DNA of 64,000 bases from Melastoma dodecandrum (lineage: Eukaryota; Streptophyta; Magnoliopsida; Myrtales; Melastomataceae), in assembly GCA_029817715.1 (NCBI GenBank), contig JARUPY010000396.1:5890001-5954000 (forward strand), in the 5' to 3' direction. Of this stretch, positions 13,502 through 24,435 are shown piece after piece (the stretch's first letter is position 1; the number at the start of each line of letters is the position of its first letter). Under the pieces are notes generated by a model. That model worked only from the letters and a program-made list of their open reading frames with translations, was not told the DNA's origin and searched no databases. The position numbers and the translations under genes are program-made.

Positions 13502-15318
13502 TAGGGATGAGCAGGTTCCGGGTGGGTAGGTTCCGGACGTGGAACCTGGAACCTACCCTGTAATGGCCGGTTCCTTAATTTTAGAACCTAGAACCTACCC
13601 AGTAGTTTAAAGAACCACCCAGGAACCAATCTACCGGTTCCGGTTCCGGTTCCAGTGCCTTCTATTAGAACTTTCAATTAGCATACCAAAGTAGCGGAGG
13701 ATACAGAAATTCATCCCAATTATGTACCAATATGCCAAGTATCTACTAGCCAAACCAAAAGTCCTAAAAACATGCTAGATATCCACAAACCAAATCAATG
13801 AGCTTATCTTTCAAGTATTTCACTGCAACATCATTAGAGCTTGCATTGTCAACTGTCACAATAGAAATACGATGTTGTATTCCCTAATCAATAATGCACT
13901 TCTCAACCATTCTGCCAATTTCCTTCCCTTTATGGCTAGACATAACCACAAAACTCAATATGCATTTATGCAACTTCCATTCATTGTCAATAAAATGAGC
14001 AGTAAGACATAAATAGTTCATGTTCGGATTGGAAGTCCATGTATCAGTTGTAAGTGCCACTCGAGAATTCAAAGAGCCAATAAAAGTTTTGAGCACTATC
14101 TTCTCACTTATGAAAATCTTCATGCAATCTCTAGCAACAGTGAATCGAGAAACAGGCTTGAAAGCAGGCTGTAGAACATTAACAAACGCGCGAAAACCTT
14201 CATGCTCGACAAGTGAAAAAGGTTGTTCAACGACAATAATCATCCTAGCAAGCATATCTCTGCAACGTTCTTGATCAAACACCCAAGTAGATATAACATT
14301 ACGACTTGTGCATCCTTCCGATTTGCTGCTAGTAAATATCTTTTGTCGCTTATCCATATTATGAGGAAACTTCTGACAACTATTAATATGCTTCCACACC
14401 GTTGAAGTGCCCCAATTAGGATTATACTTGTACACATTGTTACAGTAAATGCACTTCACATTCTCTGCCTTATGAGTCTTCTCATTCAGAATTTTCGCAA
14501 AATGATCCCAAACGTTAGACTTTATGTTTTGTTTGCCTGTTACCTTAGGAGTAGTAGGAAGATTGGCTACTGTTGAAGCTAAAGTTCGCTTGACACTAGT
14601 TGTTTGAGCCTCATTGTTGTCAGAATCGGGATTCATCTTCTAATTCGAATAACCTAACAAATCAAACAATAGATCATTAAACAGATGATCCAGAGCACCA
14701 ACGCCTCAAATTACATCAAAATCAAAATCCAAACCCCACAGAATCACCCCCTAACCGGCTATGTTCAGAAAAAAAGAACTTTTAAGAAAGTATTCTCATC
14801 ACCCACGGCTCAATCAACCTAACCCATCCCTAAAATCCTCCAAAAAATCATAACCCAGAAAGAATTGTAAATAAAAATTGACAAGGCAAAGCGGGGAAGA
14901 AGGGAAAAAGCATATTAGGAGCTGACTTACCGTAAGAAACCGTAACCCCTGAAACCGTTTGATGAAGACATTGTGAAGAGGGGGGAGAGATTGGGAATAG
15001 AAAGGTTAGGAACCGGGACAATTGTTTGGGGTAGGGTAAAGTTTAATTTAGGTTATTGGATTGGGTAAAATTTAGGGTAGGTTATTGGGTTGGGTAAAAT
15101 TTAGGGTATGATATTGGGTTGGGTAATATTTAGGTTAGGTTCCAGGTTCTCCGAGTTGGTTTCGGAGGGAGAACCTGGAACCGTACTTGGTACCGCCGGT
15201 TTTGTAAAATTTAGAACCTAGAACCTACCCGATCCATTCAAGAACCTGTACTGACACCGACCCTAAGGTGCCGGTTCCGACAGGTTCCCGATTTTACCCG
15301 AAACTTATGCTCGCCCCG
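13502..15318 (-). mobile_element. hAT DNA transposon (Ac/Tag1-like), defective, with 8-bp TSD
   Basis: The ends are imperfect terminal inverted repeats: TAGGGATGAGCA on the left and, reverse-complemented, CGGGGCGAGCA on the right. They are flanked by an 8-bp target-site duplication with one mismatch, GTCACTGA (13,494-13,501) and GTCAATGA (15,319-15,326); 8-bp TSDs are typical of hAT elements. Subterminal arms are rich in GGTTCC/GGAACC motifs on both sides (13,505-13,660 and 15,130-15,300). Inside is one truncated minus-strand transposase. The insertion point is between the CGTG block and the catalytic SWDSYH block of the GDSL pseudogene. Confidence 0.85.
13884..14636 (-). CDS. BED-zinc-finger hAT transposase, truncated
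   Basis: Minus-strand ORF of 250 residues starting MNPDSDNNEAQ. The N-terminal BED finger is visible as KCIYCNN ... WKHINSC (residues about 60-87) after VWDHFAKI. Next comes the transposase core with LTTDTWTSNPNMNYLCLTAH, whose Asp is the first acidic residue of the hAT catalytic triad. The frame stops with TAG at 13,884-13,886 directly after VEKCIID; the same frame continues beyond it with IVTVDNASSND, which carries the second catalytic Asp, until about 13,770. The rest of the catalytic domain and the C-terminal dimerisation domain are missing. The element therefore cannot move itself. Confidence 0.85.
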   Translation of the reverse strand: MNPDSDNNEAQTTSVKRTLASTVANLPTTPKVTGKQNIKSNVWDHFAKILNEKTHKAENVKCIYCNNVYKYNPNWGTSTVWKHINSCQKFPHNMDKRQKIFTSSKSEGCTSRNVISTWVFDQERCRDMLARMIIVVEQPFSLVEHEGFRAFVNVLQPAFKPVSRFTVARDCMKIFISEKIVLKTFIGSLNSRVALTTDTWTSNPNMNYLCLTAHFIDNEWKLHKCILSFVVMSSHKGKEIGRMVEKCIID

Positions 15319-15399
15319 GTCAATGACTAGCTGTCCTGGGACAGCTATCACTCCGACGGAGAAAACTTCTGAAACCCTAGTCGTCCTGCTCATCAGTAA

Positions 15400-16937
15400 A
15401 TACCACAACCAGTCCTTCTGATAAAGTCCAGTCAAACGTCATCCCTCGTGCCTTTTGTTTTGGTTACCCAAACTTTTGTACATGTTCGTATATTTCCGAC
15501 TTATATCCTCCTTAAATTCGGACATGGGCCGTGTCTGTGTTGCCATCAATATATGGTACCCCTCAACAAGTACAAAACCACGTGCATGCTTCTATAATTA
15601 AAAATAATAATAATTTTATCAAAAGGGTAATAAATTATAGTTCCAAAAATTAACATTACCAATTTCTTCTGTATGGTTTGGTCCCATTAATATAATAACA
15701 AAGAAAAACTTTACATTTAGAATATGAAAATATTTTACGAAATACCACGGATAGTTTATGAAACGAAATTGAGGTTAACCCACTATACGAAGCGAATTTA
15801 GAAATTTTGATTTCCTTAATGCAAAGTTCGATATTACCGTATTTTTTAAAACTTACTCGTTTTCAAAGGCGATGCGTCTTGTCAATTTAACTTCTCGACG
15901 AATGTTGGTAAAAGTGTCTACATGTTCCTCGAAATTGTTTTGTTTTACGTGTCCCCGTGTTTTGTTTTCTCATGGTTTCATGATTTAAAAAGGTTGGGGA
16001 AGGACCGGAGATGTGACTCCTCCATCTGACACACATTCTGATCTGAATCCCTCCGTAATTTGTATTAATTAATTAAGCAAGCACGCGATTTAATATAATA
16101 AATATTTTCAATTATTATTACTTTTTTAAAATCCCTTTTCCTTTTTCAGCATGTCACTTTAGACCGGGTAAAATGACAACTGGCGACAAGACTAGGAAGT
16201 ACCTCTTTTGTTTATTATTTACAACCTTTTTTATTTTTATTTTTGTTTTTCAAGCAAAGTCACTTCTATCGCATTGGTTTGGGTGTCCGAAAACCGTATG
16301 ATGATAATTATTTGCATGCATGGACCGTAACTCTTTGGCTGTCTAGGAGTAAGTGAAATTTAGAAAGGAAAATTACCCAAATACAGCATCATTAGTGATA
16401 CCCTCAAATGTACCCCAAATTTGCATGCAGCATCATTAGTGATACCCAAACAAAAGGGATGTTCTGTTGGGTCATGTCCCATGTTCATGTAAGACACCCA
16501 AAAAAAAAAATGAGACAACCCAATAATGACAACATATCACCCCTCCCATTTCCCATTGATCATTACATTTCATTACATCATATTCCACCCCTACAACTAT
16601 CACCCCTATCCCTCTCCTCTCCTAAAAACCCTTCACATCGACAGGAATCCACATCCCCCAAAAGAGAAAGAGAAAAAGAAGAAGAGTCCCTAATCTCCTG
16701 CCAATGATCCCAAGGCCAAAAAGTACAGGCAGAGAGGAGAAAGAGGAAAGAGGGAAACAAAAGGGAGACGAACACTACCAAGACACTACACGACCCTCCA
16801 CAGGGACAAGAAACAAAAAAAAAAAGCATCAGGAAAAGAGGAGAGGATGATGGAGAATATTAGACACCATGCAGTAATAAGGCGATTGATAAGGTTGGGG
16901 ACCTCGGACATCCCTCTTTCTCTCCCTTTCCTTTTTG
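15400..16937. other. AT-rich intergenic region
   Basis: No gene is supported. It contains AT-rich stretches (15,590-16,260), a short direct repeat GCATCATTAGTGATACCC (16,386 and 16,430), an A-run near 16,501, and the presumed 3' UTR of the bZIP gene. Confidence 0.5.
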
Positions 16938-18285
16938 TCAAAAGGGGGCGGTCAAGGTCCTTTGTAACTTCCTTATCTTTTGTGGGTGCACCGGCATCTC
17001 GTGACGGGGACGGTGACGATGGTGATCTGAAGGAACCGCCGACCACATCTGCCAGAATGACGATGAACCCGTCGAACGAACGAATGCTAGAAGGAAAACA
17101 CCTCATGGGGTTGGGGGGTGTTAGGGAACGAGGAGTGGCGAATTTCGGCACCCGAAGACAGGAATTAAAGGAAGGGAAGTAAAACATGGGGTTGGGGTAG
17201 CAAGTTGATGTGGGTTTGTTGTTGGCATAACTTGTTTTGGGAGGACGAGTCAAAGACAGATGTTTGTCTGGTAAGAAAATGGAAATAGTAATCCCATCCA
17301 TCCCTGTGACCCAGAAATGAAAATCCTCGCCCCTTCAATGGTTTCGGTTATTTCTCCCACATAGGCCACACACACACACACCGCCATCACATTGCATCGA
17401 TATAGAACAGACCAGGTTGCACCAACAAAACATGGAAAACTTTAAAGTTACCCAATTCACGCAAACCCGGATTTGGAACTCGGACGAGTTGGGGTTGCTT
17501 TCTCCTTCAAACCCAGAAAAGGAAATCCAAGGAACAAAAAATGCACGGAGAGAAGGAAAAGAATTGAGTTAGGGGTAATCATACCTTGTCTTGCTGTGAC
17601 CTGAGCCATGCATTCTCCTTCCTCAAATGGGCAACCTCGTTCTCCAGCTCGTTAGTGTACGCCTTTTATTACATCAATGGCGGGGATGGACAGTGAGATA
17701 CGGAGAGGGAGAGAAGTGAAGGAAGAAGGGTGATGGGTAAGGGATGGTGTGTGTGTGTGGGGGGGGGGGGGAGAAGACCTGTTTCCTTGCTCGGGAACGG
17801 TCCGCGGACTCTCTGTTCTTCATCAACCGCCTCCTACGCTTATCCTCAAAATCGTCAGCGGAGGAGTTCCCAGAACCCCTTTTCTCGAACGACCTGGGGG
17901 GAAATGAGCCGCGAGGAGAAGGGTCGGAAGGCGCCCAATATAAGCTCAGACAAGTGGCGGGCTCAGTCGTAGCGGCGGACGGGGCTCCCATGAAGGGAGG
18001 AGCAGGGGAAGATCCCCTGTTCCTCCCCTGTCTTCCCATGTTCATCCCCGGGAAGGTCTCGCAGAGCACGCCGCCCGGGAAGCCGTAAAGGCAGTTCATG
18101 GCAGAGAGGTGTACCCGATGGTGACGATCCTGCTCCTTGAGGTAAGAAAGGTTGATGTCCTTCCAGATCTCCTCGGTTGACCTCCTGGCGGAGGGCGTGC
18201 CGGGGACGATCAACGCCGGAGACGGGGGAGGGTCCTCGCCGGGGCAGCACCGGTCAGCGGCGGGACCCCCGGCGGTGGACGACAT
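16938..18285 (-). CDS. FD: FD-like group A bZIP transcription factor
   Basis: In the family, FD proteins bind DNA at the shoot apex and recruit FT/TFL1-type proteins through 14-3-3s to control flowering. Three exons on the minus strand: 18285-17779, 17662-17585 and 17048-16938, 231 residues, frames joining exactly. Domains: N-terminal STEEIWKDINLSYL (residues about 36-50), basic region RRRRLMKNRESADRSRARKQ ending exon 1, leucine zipper AYTNELENEVAHLRKENAWL in exon 2, and the C-terminal SAP motif RTLTAPF, whose Thr is the family's phospho-dependent 14-3-3 docking site. The last exon is only 37 codons and is easy to miss. Odd feature: the basic region reads NRESADRSR where the family has a small residue, normally Ala, before RSR; the Asp comes from a GAC codon. 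The invariant Asn and Arg are kept. Whether DNA binding survives is unknown. Upstream (18,294-18,308) is a G-run. Confidence 0.9.
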
Positions 18286-20236
18286 GTGGTGGGTGGGGGG
18301 GGGGGGGCACTAAACTAACAGATCACCCTCCTCCCTCTCTCTCTCTATCGAAGGAAGTTTGTGCGGGCGAGGCTGGTGTTCAAACGTGAGGGGTATGTGG
18401 CGCAAGGACAACCTCGGAAATCACAGTCCAGTAAGGAGACGGAGAGGGGGAACGGGATGATTGAAGTCCAACTGTTGGATTATCTTTAACAGAGCCGGGG
18501 TTTAAGAAGTTCACTCTCCTTTTTTTTGTTTTTTACAATTTGGTAAAGAGTTTTGGGGTTTGAAGGGGAGTTGGGTTTGGATCCCAAACTGTTTGCTGTC
18601 GGAACAAAGGATCGGTGGCGCTGGTGGCGGTGGCGTGGTAAGAAGTGGGGGGGAGGCTCGAAAAACACTTTGTGAGCTTTGGGGGATTTGAAGAGGTTTT
18701 ACTGAAGTACTTGTCTGCCCTGTCCCCAGTCCTGTTTATCGAAACTAATAAGATTTTTCATAGATGGTTTAATTGATGGTGTACGTACGATGGATTGGGG
18801 ATGTTATGTTTTTTATTATGGATACAGTTTGGAGTTTTTGAGGGCACAAGTGGCGGTGGTGATGGTGTTTGGTGCGTGGGTAGGTGGTTGGTGGTGTTTG
18901 AACTTTGAAATATATTCTCGGATATTTTTTATTTAAAAAATAAAAGTGGGGGAAGTGAGGGACATCGCCATTTGATTAAATATATTATCTACTCCCTCCA
19001 ACTCCAACCCATAAAAATATTTAATAATTACAATTAGGAAATAAAATGTAATCACTGTTCTCCCCAAACCCCCACCATTACCAAAAAAATGAGAGGGAAA
19101 AAAATATTCGAATACGGTAATATCACGGGGTTAGACGACCAACGCATCGCCAGCATTATTTAAAAAAAATAAAAATAAAAAATTAATTTAATTATAACTT
19201 AATCTAAATGCTTAATTTATAGGCGGAAGGTTTTATGAATGTCGTGGTGTCAGTGAGGTGAAGAGGTGTTTTCCCGGGCAAAACTAATCATCATCATCAT
19301 TATTTATTATTATTATTATTAATTTAATTATTTAAGATGAGGCATTATTCGTACAATATTTTTCTCCATCTCTGTTGAATCTTTAGTTGAGATTTTTTTT
19401 TTTAATCTTTTTCAAACTTATCCATTATTATATTATAAACACTGTTAGCCAATCACCTTTAACGCACAACGAAGAGAGTTTCACCAATACCAATAATGTA
19501 AAAAAAGGACCTAAATTATTTGAAACAATTCTATTGAAGCACGTTAAATACGATAAAAAAAAACACCATTTACGAAACTTATGAAATACAGTTACTAAAT
19601 TTAAAGCGTTATTGACGACTGCATGCGTTGACAAAATCTAATTTTTGTTAGCTAGTAATACGTGGGGGGAGAGAAAGTGTTTGAAAGCCGTGTCGAGGGC
19701 TCAATAAATTTGTCCGCCACAAATAATTTTACTACTGTACGAGGTGGACTTTCTAACATTATTGGGACGACGAAACTTGCGTGTTCATAAAGTTGGGGGG
19801 TTGCATCCTGAAAACCCGGCGTAAAATTTACTTGCACCCATTTTTTTTTTTAAAAAAAAGAAATCATTTTTCTCTAAAAGGACTGCTTAATTTACGAGAA
19901 CGTGATGTTAGATGAGCAAGGCGAGTACTTTCTATCAGCGATACGATATCGATCGACACTTGACCTAAAAGACAGTTCTATTTCAAAGTGTATGCAAAAA
20001 ACATGAATGCCTGACGATCTACTTACTTGCCTTAAGATGATAGTTAATGAATTCGAAATCTCATTATGTTTGGTGGTGCTGGACACTTACTAGATATTTG
20101 GTTTCGCTTGGATTTCATCATCCCGTTCGAGTCGAGGCGTGCGCGTATTTGGTCCTTAGGACCCAAATTTGGATCGCCCGAGTTCCCCCATGTCTGAACC
20201 TGACTTCTTTTAAGATTAAAAAAAAATAAAAAAAAA

Positions 20237-20760
20237 TGTTATACCTCATTCACCAAACATGAAAATGCAACTACTTCTTTTTTTTGTTTTTTTTTTTTAA
20301 TTTTATTATCAACTTTTATTTTTATATTCATAAATGACAAACACTACATTAATATGGTGTGACATGCATTACATGACAATTGACCTCAAATTATTTCCTT
20401 ATCGTGTTCCTCTACGTCACTGAATATAGTATGATATGGGTCTTATAACAGTTGACCTCTGACATCTCATGTTCATAAACCCTAAAAGATGTTATAATAC
20501 ATTTATCAAGCATGGAAATGCGATAAATTCTTCTTCATAGGGTTTAATTTTTTTTTTTTTACAATACATCTACATTGGGCTAATTTTCTATTTTTAGCAT
20601 TAACTTGTTTTACCGTACGATTTTATCACTAACTTTTGTTTTTATATTAATTTTGATAAATCTTGAATTTCGTCACGTGAAAGTCAAACAAAGCGTTAAT
20701 ATAGTTCGTCCTATAACAATTGACCTCTAACATCTCATTCTCTTATTTCTCCATCTTATT
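20237..20760 (+). repeat. Diverged direct repeat, unit about 260 bp
   Basis: Two successive segments share ordered blocks: TGTTATA..., a block with CAAACATGAAAATGC / CAAGCATGGAAATGC, a T-run, CTTTTATTTTTATATT / CTTTTGTTTTTATATT, and AACAGTTGACCTCTGACATC / AACAATTGACCTCTAACATC. Copy one runs about 20,237-20,487 and copy two about 20,488-20,760. Spacing is conserved only roughly; origin unknown. Confidence 0.5.
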
Positions 20761-21418
20761 CCCATAACAACAACTCTCGTATTTGATTTATCATCCAATC
20801 TTTGTCAATTTTGCGTATCATTGACAACATCAATGACCATCGCCTTTAAGAGCTTGTGCTTTCAACCCAATTAATCTGACCATCAAAAGTATTTTTTAAA
20901 AAAAAAAAAATATTATTCGTTTTTTCATTCAATAAATGAAATAATTTATTAAGACGTTTAACATTTTTATACGATGAAATCATTAATCAAAATATAAAAA
21001 CAAGAGCATAATAAAAATTTAACTTTGAAAGATAGAGGTTCTACCATCGTTTTTAAGTCCGGGGAGTGAAGGCAAGAAAACTTCCCTTTCCTCTTCTTAC
21101 CACCAACCATACGTGTCCTATTTTATCTTTGTCTTTTATGATTCCACGACACGGGTTGGGAGCCGGTTTTCGGGCGATAAGCGGAAGCCTCGTAACAACA
21201 ACTGTTTAAAACCATCTCCCCACGGGCAACGCAACCCTCGTAATTAATCGCTTCATTAATTACAATTACTTAATGATCCTAAGTAATTAGTAGACATTCG
21301 ATGTTACTTATTAATTGCGAGATAATTCACGTGTTGGTAATAATATTGTGGTAAAAATTACAACACCGTGTAAGAGAGGTTTAACGTGTGTCTTCTACCT
21401 TCTTTCTTTTGGGTAACA

Positions 21419-21428
21419 TATATATATA
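21419..21428 (+). promoter_or_regulatory. Candidate TATA box of the UPF0496 gene
   Basis: TATATATAAA lies about 30 bp before a likely transcript start near 21,450 and 127 bp before the chosen ATG at 21,555. The assignment rests on position and sequence only. Confidence 0.5.
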
Positions 21429-21554
21429 AAGAGAAGAATAGGGTCGGCAGTGGAACAGATTTTTCATCCTTCCAAGGAAAACCCTTTTGTGCTCCACCCT
21501 TGCAAGCATCACAACCTGTTTATTACATCCTTCTCCTTCTCCTTTTGGGACGCG

Positions 21555-22685
21555 ATGTGTCCTGATGACTCGTCTCCCTCTGAGATTTCCCCAGGTGAGT
21601 CCGTCGATTTCGATGATGCGCTTAAGTGGCCACCGCGCTCGCGACGGCCCTTTACTGTGAGTTTGGATGCTCGTTCGGATCGAGTGGATGAACGGTTTCC
21701 TTATAGAGAAGTGCTTATGCTAATTTTCATTGTTGTTTGGGCAGGTCGTAACAAGGTGAGGGTGAGTCAGGAGTACGCGCAGGCTTTCCGGACCAGGTCC
21801 TATGCGGATATGCGGAGCCTGCTTGAAGGGACCCGGATCGACCTTCCGCGGGCCCACCTTTCCGAGTCCCTCCTCGAGCCCTGCAGAGATATCCTAGCGG
21901 ACATGGCCGAGTCCCTCGGCCTCCATCCCCTCCTCGTCGAGTACTTCGACGCGACGTTGAACGCCTGCGATGTCTACGAATCCCTCCTGCAAGCCGTGCA
22001 CCGTGCGCGTGCAGATCTCCACAGAGTCGACGTGGCAATCTCTAAGCTGGCAGAGGAAGGACCCGGGAGAGATTCGGACAAAATGTGTGGGAGGTTGCCG
22101 GGGGAGTTGTTGGAGTATTCGCTTATCGAGAATCCCCTGTCCGTCGTCAGCATGGACAAGTTTCGGGACTTGCATGATGGTCACACCGTTCTGCTTCACG
22201 ATCTGTTGCTCCAGCTCGACCGGATGAACCAGGGAACAAAGCTGTCGAGAGTTTTTAAAAAGATTTCCATGTGCGTTCATCTAGGGGTGAAGTCAAACAA
22301 GATAATGTGCATTCCTTCCCATGACAGCGGCCGCAAGAACCAGGACCCTCCAAATGCGAGGCCGCCGCCACCACCATCCTTGCTGGGGGAAGAGCTCGAT
22401 GTTGCCGCGAAAGTGCTGTACGTACAGATAAACGACATGGACACAGTGAGCAGGCTGGTGGCGAGGCTGCAGGCCGACGAGTCACACGGGAACTCCCGAG
22501 CTGCTATGGCGGCCGTCTGGATGGCAGGGGACCTGTGGGAGGGGATCATAAAGGAGCTGAGCAATCACGGCCGGTGTTTCATGGAGCGGCTCGATGAACT
22601 TGAGGAAAGGATTTGCCTTTGCCTCCTTACATTGAACAAGTCAAGGATGTCCGTAGTTCATGAGATCATGAACAACAGGAACTGA
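21555..22685 (+). CDS. UPF0496 (DUF677) family protein
   Basis: Plant family of unknown biochemical function, mostly helical. The recognisable core is KVRVSQEYAQAFRTRSYADM, then LLEPCRDILADMAE, HPLLVEYFDATLNACDVYES, and the second half with coiled-coil-like stretches ending MSVVHEIMNNRN. The ATG at 21,555 (MCPDDSSPSEIS) is preferred over upstream in-frame starts because it follows a typical leader. A strong donor CAG/GTGAGT at 21,594/21,595 and an acceptor TTGGGCAG at 21,744 define a 150-nt intron that is a multiple of three and has no stop, so the frame stays open whether or not it is spliced: 326 residues spliced, 376 unspliced. The spliced form joins SPG to RNKVRVS, which fits the family better. 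A proline run (PPPPPS, about 22,365) marks a linker. Family call from pattern memory; function not assigned. Confidence 0.78.
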   Translation: MCPDDSSPSEISPGESVDFDDALKWPPRSRRPFTVSLDARSDRVDERFPYREVLMLIFIVVWAGRNKVRVSQEYAQAFRTRSYADMRSLLEGTRIDLPRAHLSESLLEPCRDILADMAESLGLHPLLVEYFDATLNACDVYESLLQAVHRARADLHRVDVAISKLAEEGPGRDSDKMCGRLPGELLEYSLIENPLSVVSMDKFRDLHDGHTVLLHDLLLQLDRMNQGTKLSRVFKKISMCVHLGVKSNKIMCIPSHDSGRKNQDPPNARPPPPPSLLGEELDVAAKVLYVQINDMDTVSRLVARLQADESHGNSRAAMAAVWMAGDLWEGIIKELSNHGRCFMERLDELEERICLCLLTLNKSRMSVVHEIMNNRN

Positions 22686-22847
22686 AATTTACACAATAAT
22701 GTCCGTAGTTCGTCCCATGAGTCGACTCGCCACACCGGCATAGTAATTGCTCGTTGCATTTTGAGGTGATCTAAGACGGTTCTTTTTCTGGCTACAGAGG
22801 ATTACAGTTTCTGAATTATTACAAGAATGAATCTCTTCCGAATCCAT

Positions 22848-23140
22848 TCATCCTCTGCAGTCCAGACTAACTTCTTGCCCACCGGGCAGGCTGCTTATCC
22901 TCATCATTTGTGCTTTGCAGGCCTTCAAGAACTCCTCCAAGGCCACAAACTTCTTCCCTGTTGGATCATCCTGTGGTACCCGCTGGTGGAACTGAAGGTA
23001 GAGCCCGCATTTTTCACCTTGTTGTGCAAGGGATACTTGCAGAGCAACATAAGTCGTACCTCGATTATGGACATAAAAATTACCATAGAAAGGAGGGCTT
23101 TTGCTGAAGTTGAGACATGCAACGATGTCCCGCTTGCATA
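22848..23140 (-). other. Unidentified minus-strand reading frame next to a gypsy relic
   Basis: A stop-free minus-strand stretch reads like real protein (PPFYGNFYVHNRGTTYVALQ, then GLYLQFHQRVPQDDPTGKKF and ALEEFLKACKAQMM) and ends with TGA at 22,848-22,850. I do not recognise the family. Upstream in the same frame the sequence is simply the antisense of a reverse-transcriptase relic, so the 5' part has been replaced or the exon begins near 23,140. It could be a truncated last exon or a captured fragment. Confidence 0.35.
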
Positions 23141-23159
23141 AGCCGTCAGACCCGTTCAC

Positions 23160-23515
23160 GATGCTCAAGCTTTTCTTCTTAGGGTATTTCGTCCATAAGG
23201 ATGGCATCCAGGAGGATAATATCAAGGTTGAAGCTATTCGGGACTGGCTAACCCCAGGACAACTCATGATGTTCGAAGCTTCCACGGGCTCGCCTGTTTC
23301 TATTGACGATTCATTAAAAACTTCACTACCATTGCTGCTCCTATGACCGGGTGCTTGAAGTGAACTGCGTTTGAGTGGTACACTGCCTCTCGGTCGAACT
23401 TCAATTTCAATACCATTGCTGCTCCTATACGAGGCACCGACTCTTCCTAATTTCAAGAAGGGGTTCAAAGTCGAGTGCTACGCCTCTGGAACTGATATTG
23501 GAGGAGTAATATTAA
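23160..23515 (+). mobile_element. Ty3/gypsy reverse transcriptase - RNase H relic
   Basis: Three short blocks in order show a decayed gypsy pol: FLGYFVHKDGIQ ... KVEAIRDWLTP (about 23,172-23,255), TTIAAPMTGCLK then TAFEW (about 23,320-23,375), and PTLPNFKKGFKVECYASGTD (about 23,437-23,500), the start of RNase H. The frame shifts between blocks and no LTR, TSD or other pol domain is visible. The usual Asp of the RNase H start is replaced (ECYASG for ECDASG). An old fragment only. Confidence 0.8.
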
Positions 23516-24435
23516 TAGTTCTGTAAAATATGTTCATGATGAGATCATCCAATGAAAGTCCTCTTGGAGAGAAGCTCTGTTGGATCTGAGTGATGTCGAA
23601 GACCAGGCCTGGCAACAGTTTCATGTTGCTCGCCTCTCGCTGTCGTCCCATTTAATCTACCTTTCTGCACCCCCTAGCATGGCCCGGCTGACTGTTCTTA
23701 ACTGATCAAAAAGAACCAACAGCTGTTTACATGAGTATACTCGCAGTTTCAATGAACATCAATTATTGGCATGCAAAAGGTTTCGAAAACTGAACCAGAG
23801 CAACCACATATCTTGCTGTAAAGAGAGAGAATGCCGATACAGGAGATGACTTCCAGGCACAAATCCTCCACAGCCTTCTTTGCACGGTCAGGGACGTAAA
23901 ACACATGAAGCGAAATGTAGAGAGGCCTGTCCTTTCCCCCCGTGCAGTTGAATTCAGAAGCATAAAACTATTTCCCTCTTGTTTCTGCTCAAAACACAAG
24001 AGGGCCAGTGGTACTACAGCTATCAGATGCTAGTAGGGATGTAAAACAAAACAGCTCCATGATGAAGCAATCGTGAAAGTGCATTGCCATCTGCAGGGAC
24101 GGTGTTGTCATTGGCCGCGCGGCCTTACTGACAACGTTTGTGATGGCCTACTAAAAGTTGAGGTGCGTCTTGCGGTAGCAGTTTTTGCTCAAGGCATGAA
24201 CAAATGATGATGGCAAGCACGACACATTGCAAGAGCACAAGAAAGAAAAGGGAAATCATAACATTGTTGTTCACTCATCATATCTTTTTTGTGAATTTGG
24301 GTCATAAACATATGATTATCGAGTAAAATGTGAATTAACAGAGTTGAATAACAGATAGCGTAATGGCGGGCTGCTCTTTCGGGTCAGTAAGGAAAAAACA
24401 AAGAGCAACGCCCCTGCCAGATCAGTTATTCTGTT
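23516..24435. other. Intergenic, nothing identified
   Basis: No recognisable gene, RNA or repeat on either strand. The last part is the expected 3' UTR side of the expansin gene. Confidence 0.45.

Larger units (their letters stand above)
11125..15395 (+). pseudogene. GDSL esterase/lipase pseudogene, broken by two insertions
   Basis: Scattered pieces of one GDSL lipase lie in the right order on the plus strand: a block I remnant with TGNNN (about 11,150), GRFCHGKVPADLI (11,180-11,217), TGVNFASG plus DPLTPKLV (about 11,337-11,390), a block III piece with AGSNDIANTYF (about 11,759), LYELEARRIAVFSMPQIGCV (about 11,968-12,026), AQLFNVNRLPNSKNVYIDVY (about 13,240-13,335), CGTGNID with a TGA just before it (about 13,420-13,500), and the catalytic block V piece SWDSYH (about 15,333-15,350). 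Block I has lost its GDS core, several frames are shifted and stops are present. Between the pieces sit an unclassified insertion (12,026-13,205) and a hAT element (13,502-15,318). The order of blocks and the way the two insertions fall between them show that one ancestral gene stood here. Confidence 0.82.
18286..21440. other. AT-rich intergenic region between bZIP and UPF0496 genes
   Basis: No coding sequence is supported. It includes the bZIP promoter side with a CT run near 18,335, a TCA/TTA simple repeat near 19,289-19,320, many homopolymers, and a diverged direct repeat (20,237-20,760, listed separately). A TATATATAAA motif at 21,419-21,428 may be the TATA box of the next gene. Confidence 0.5.
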
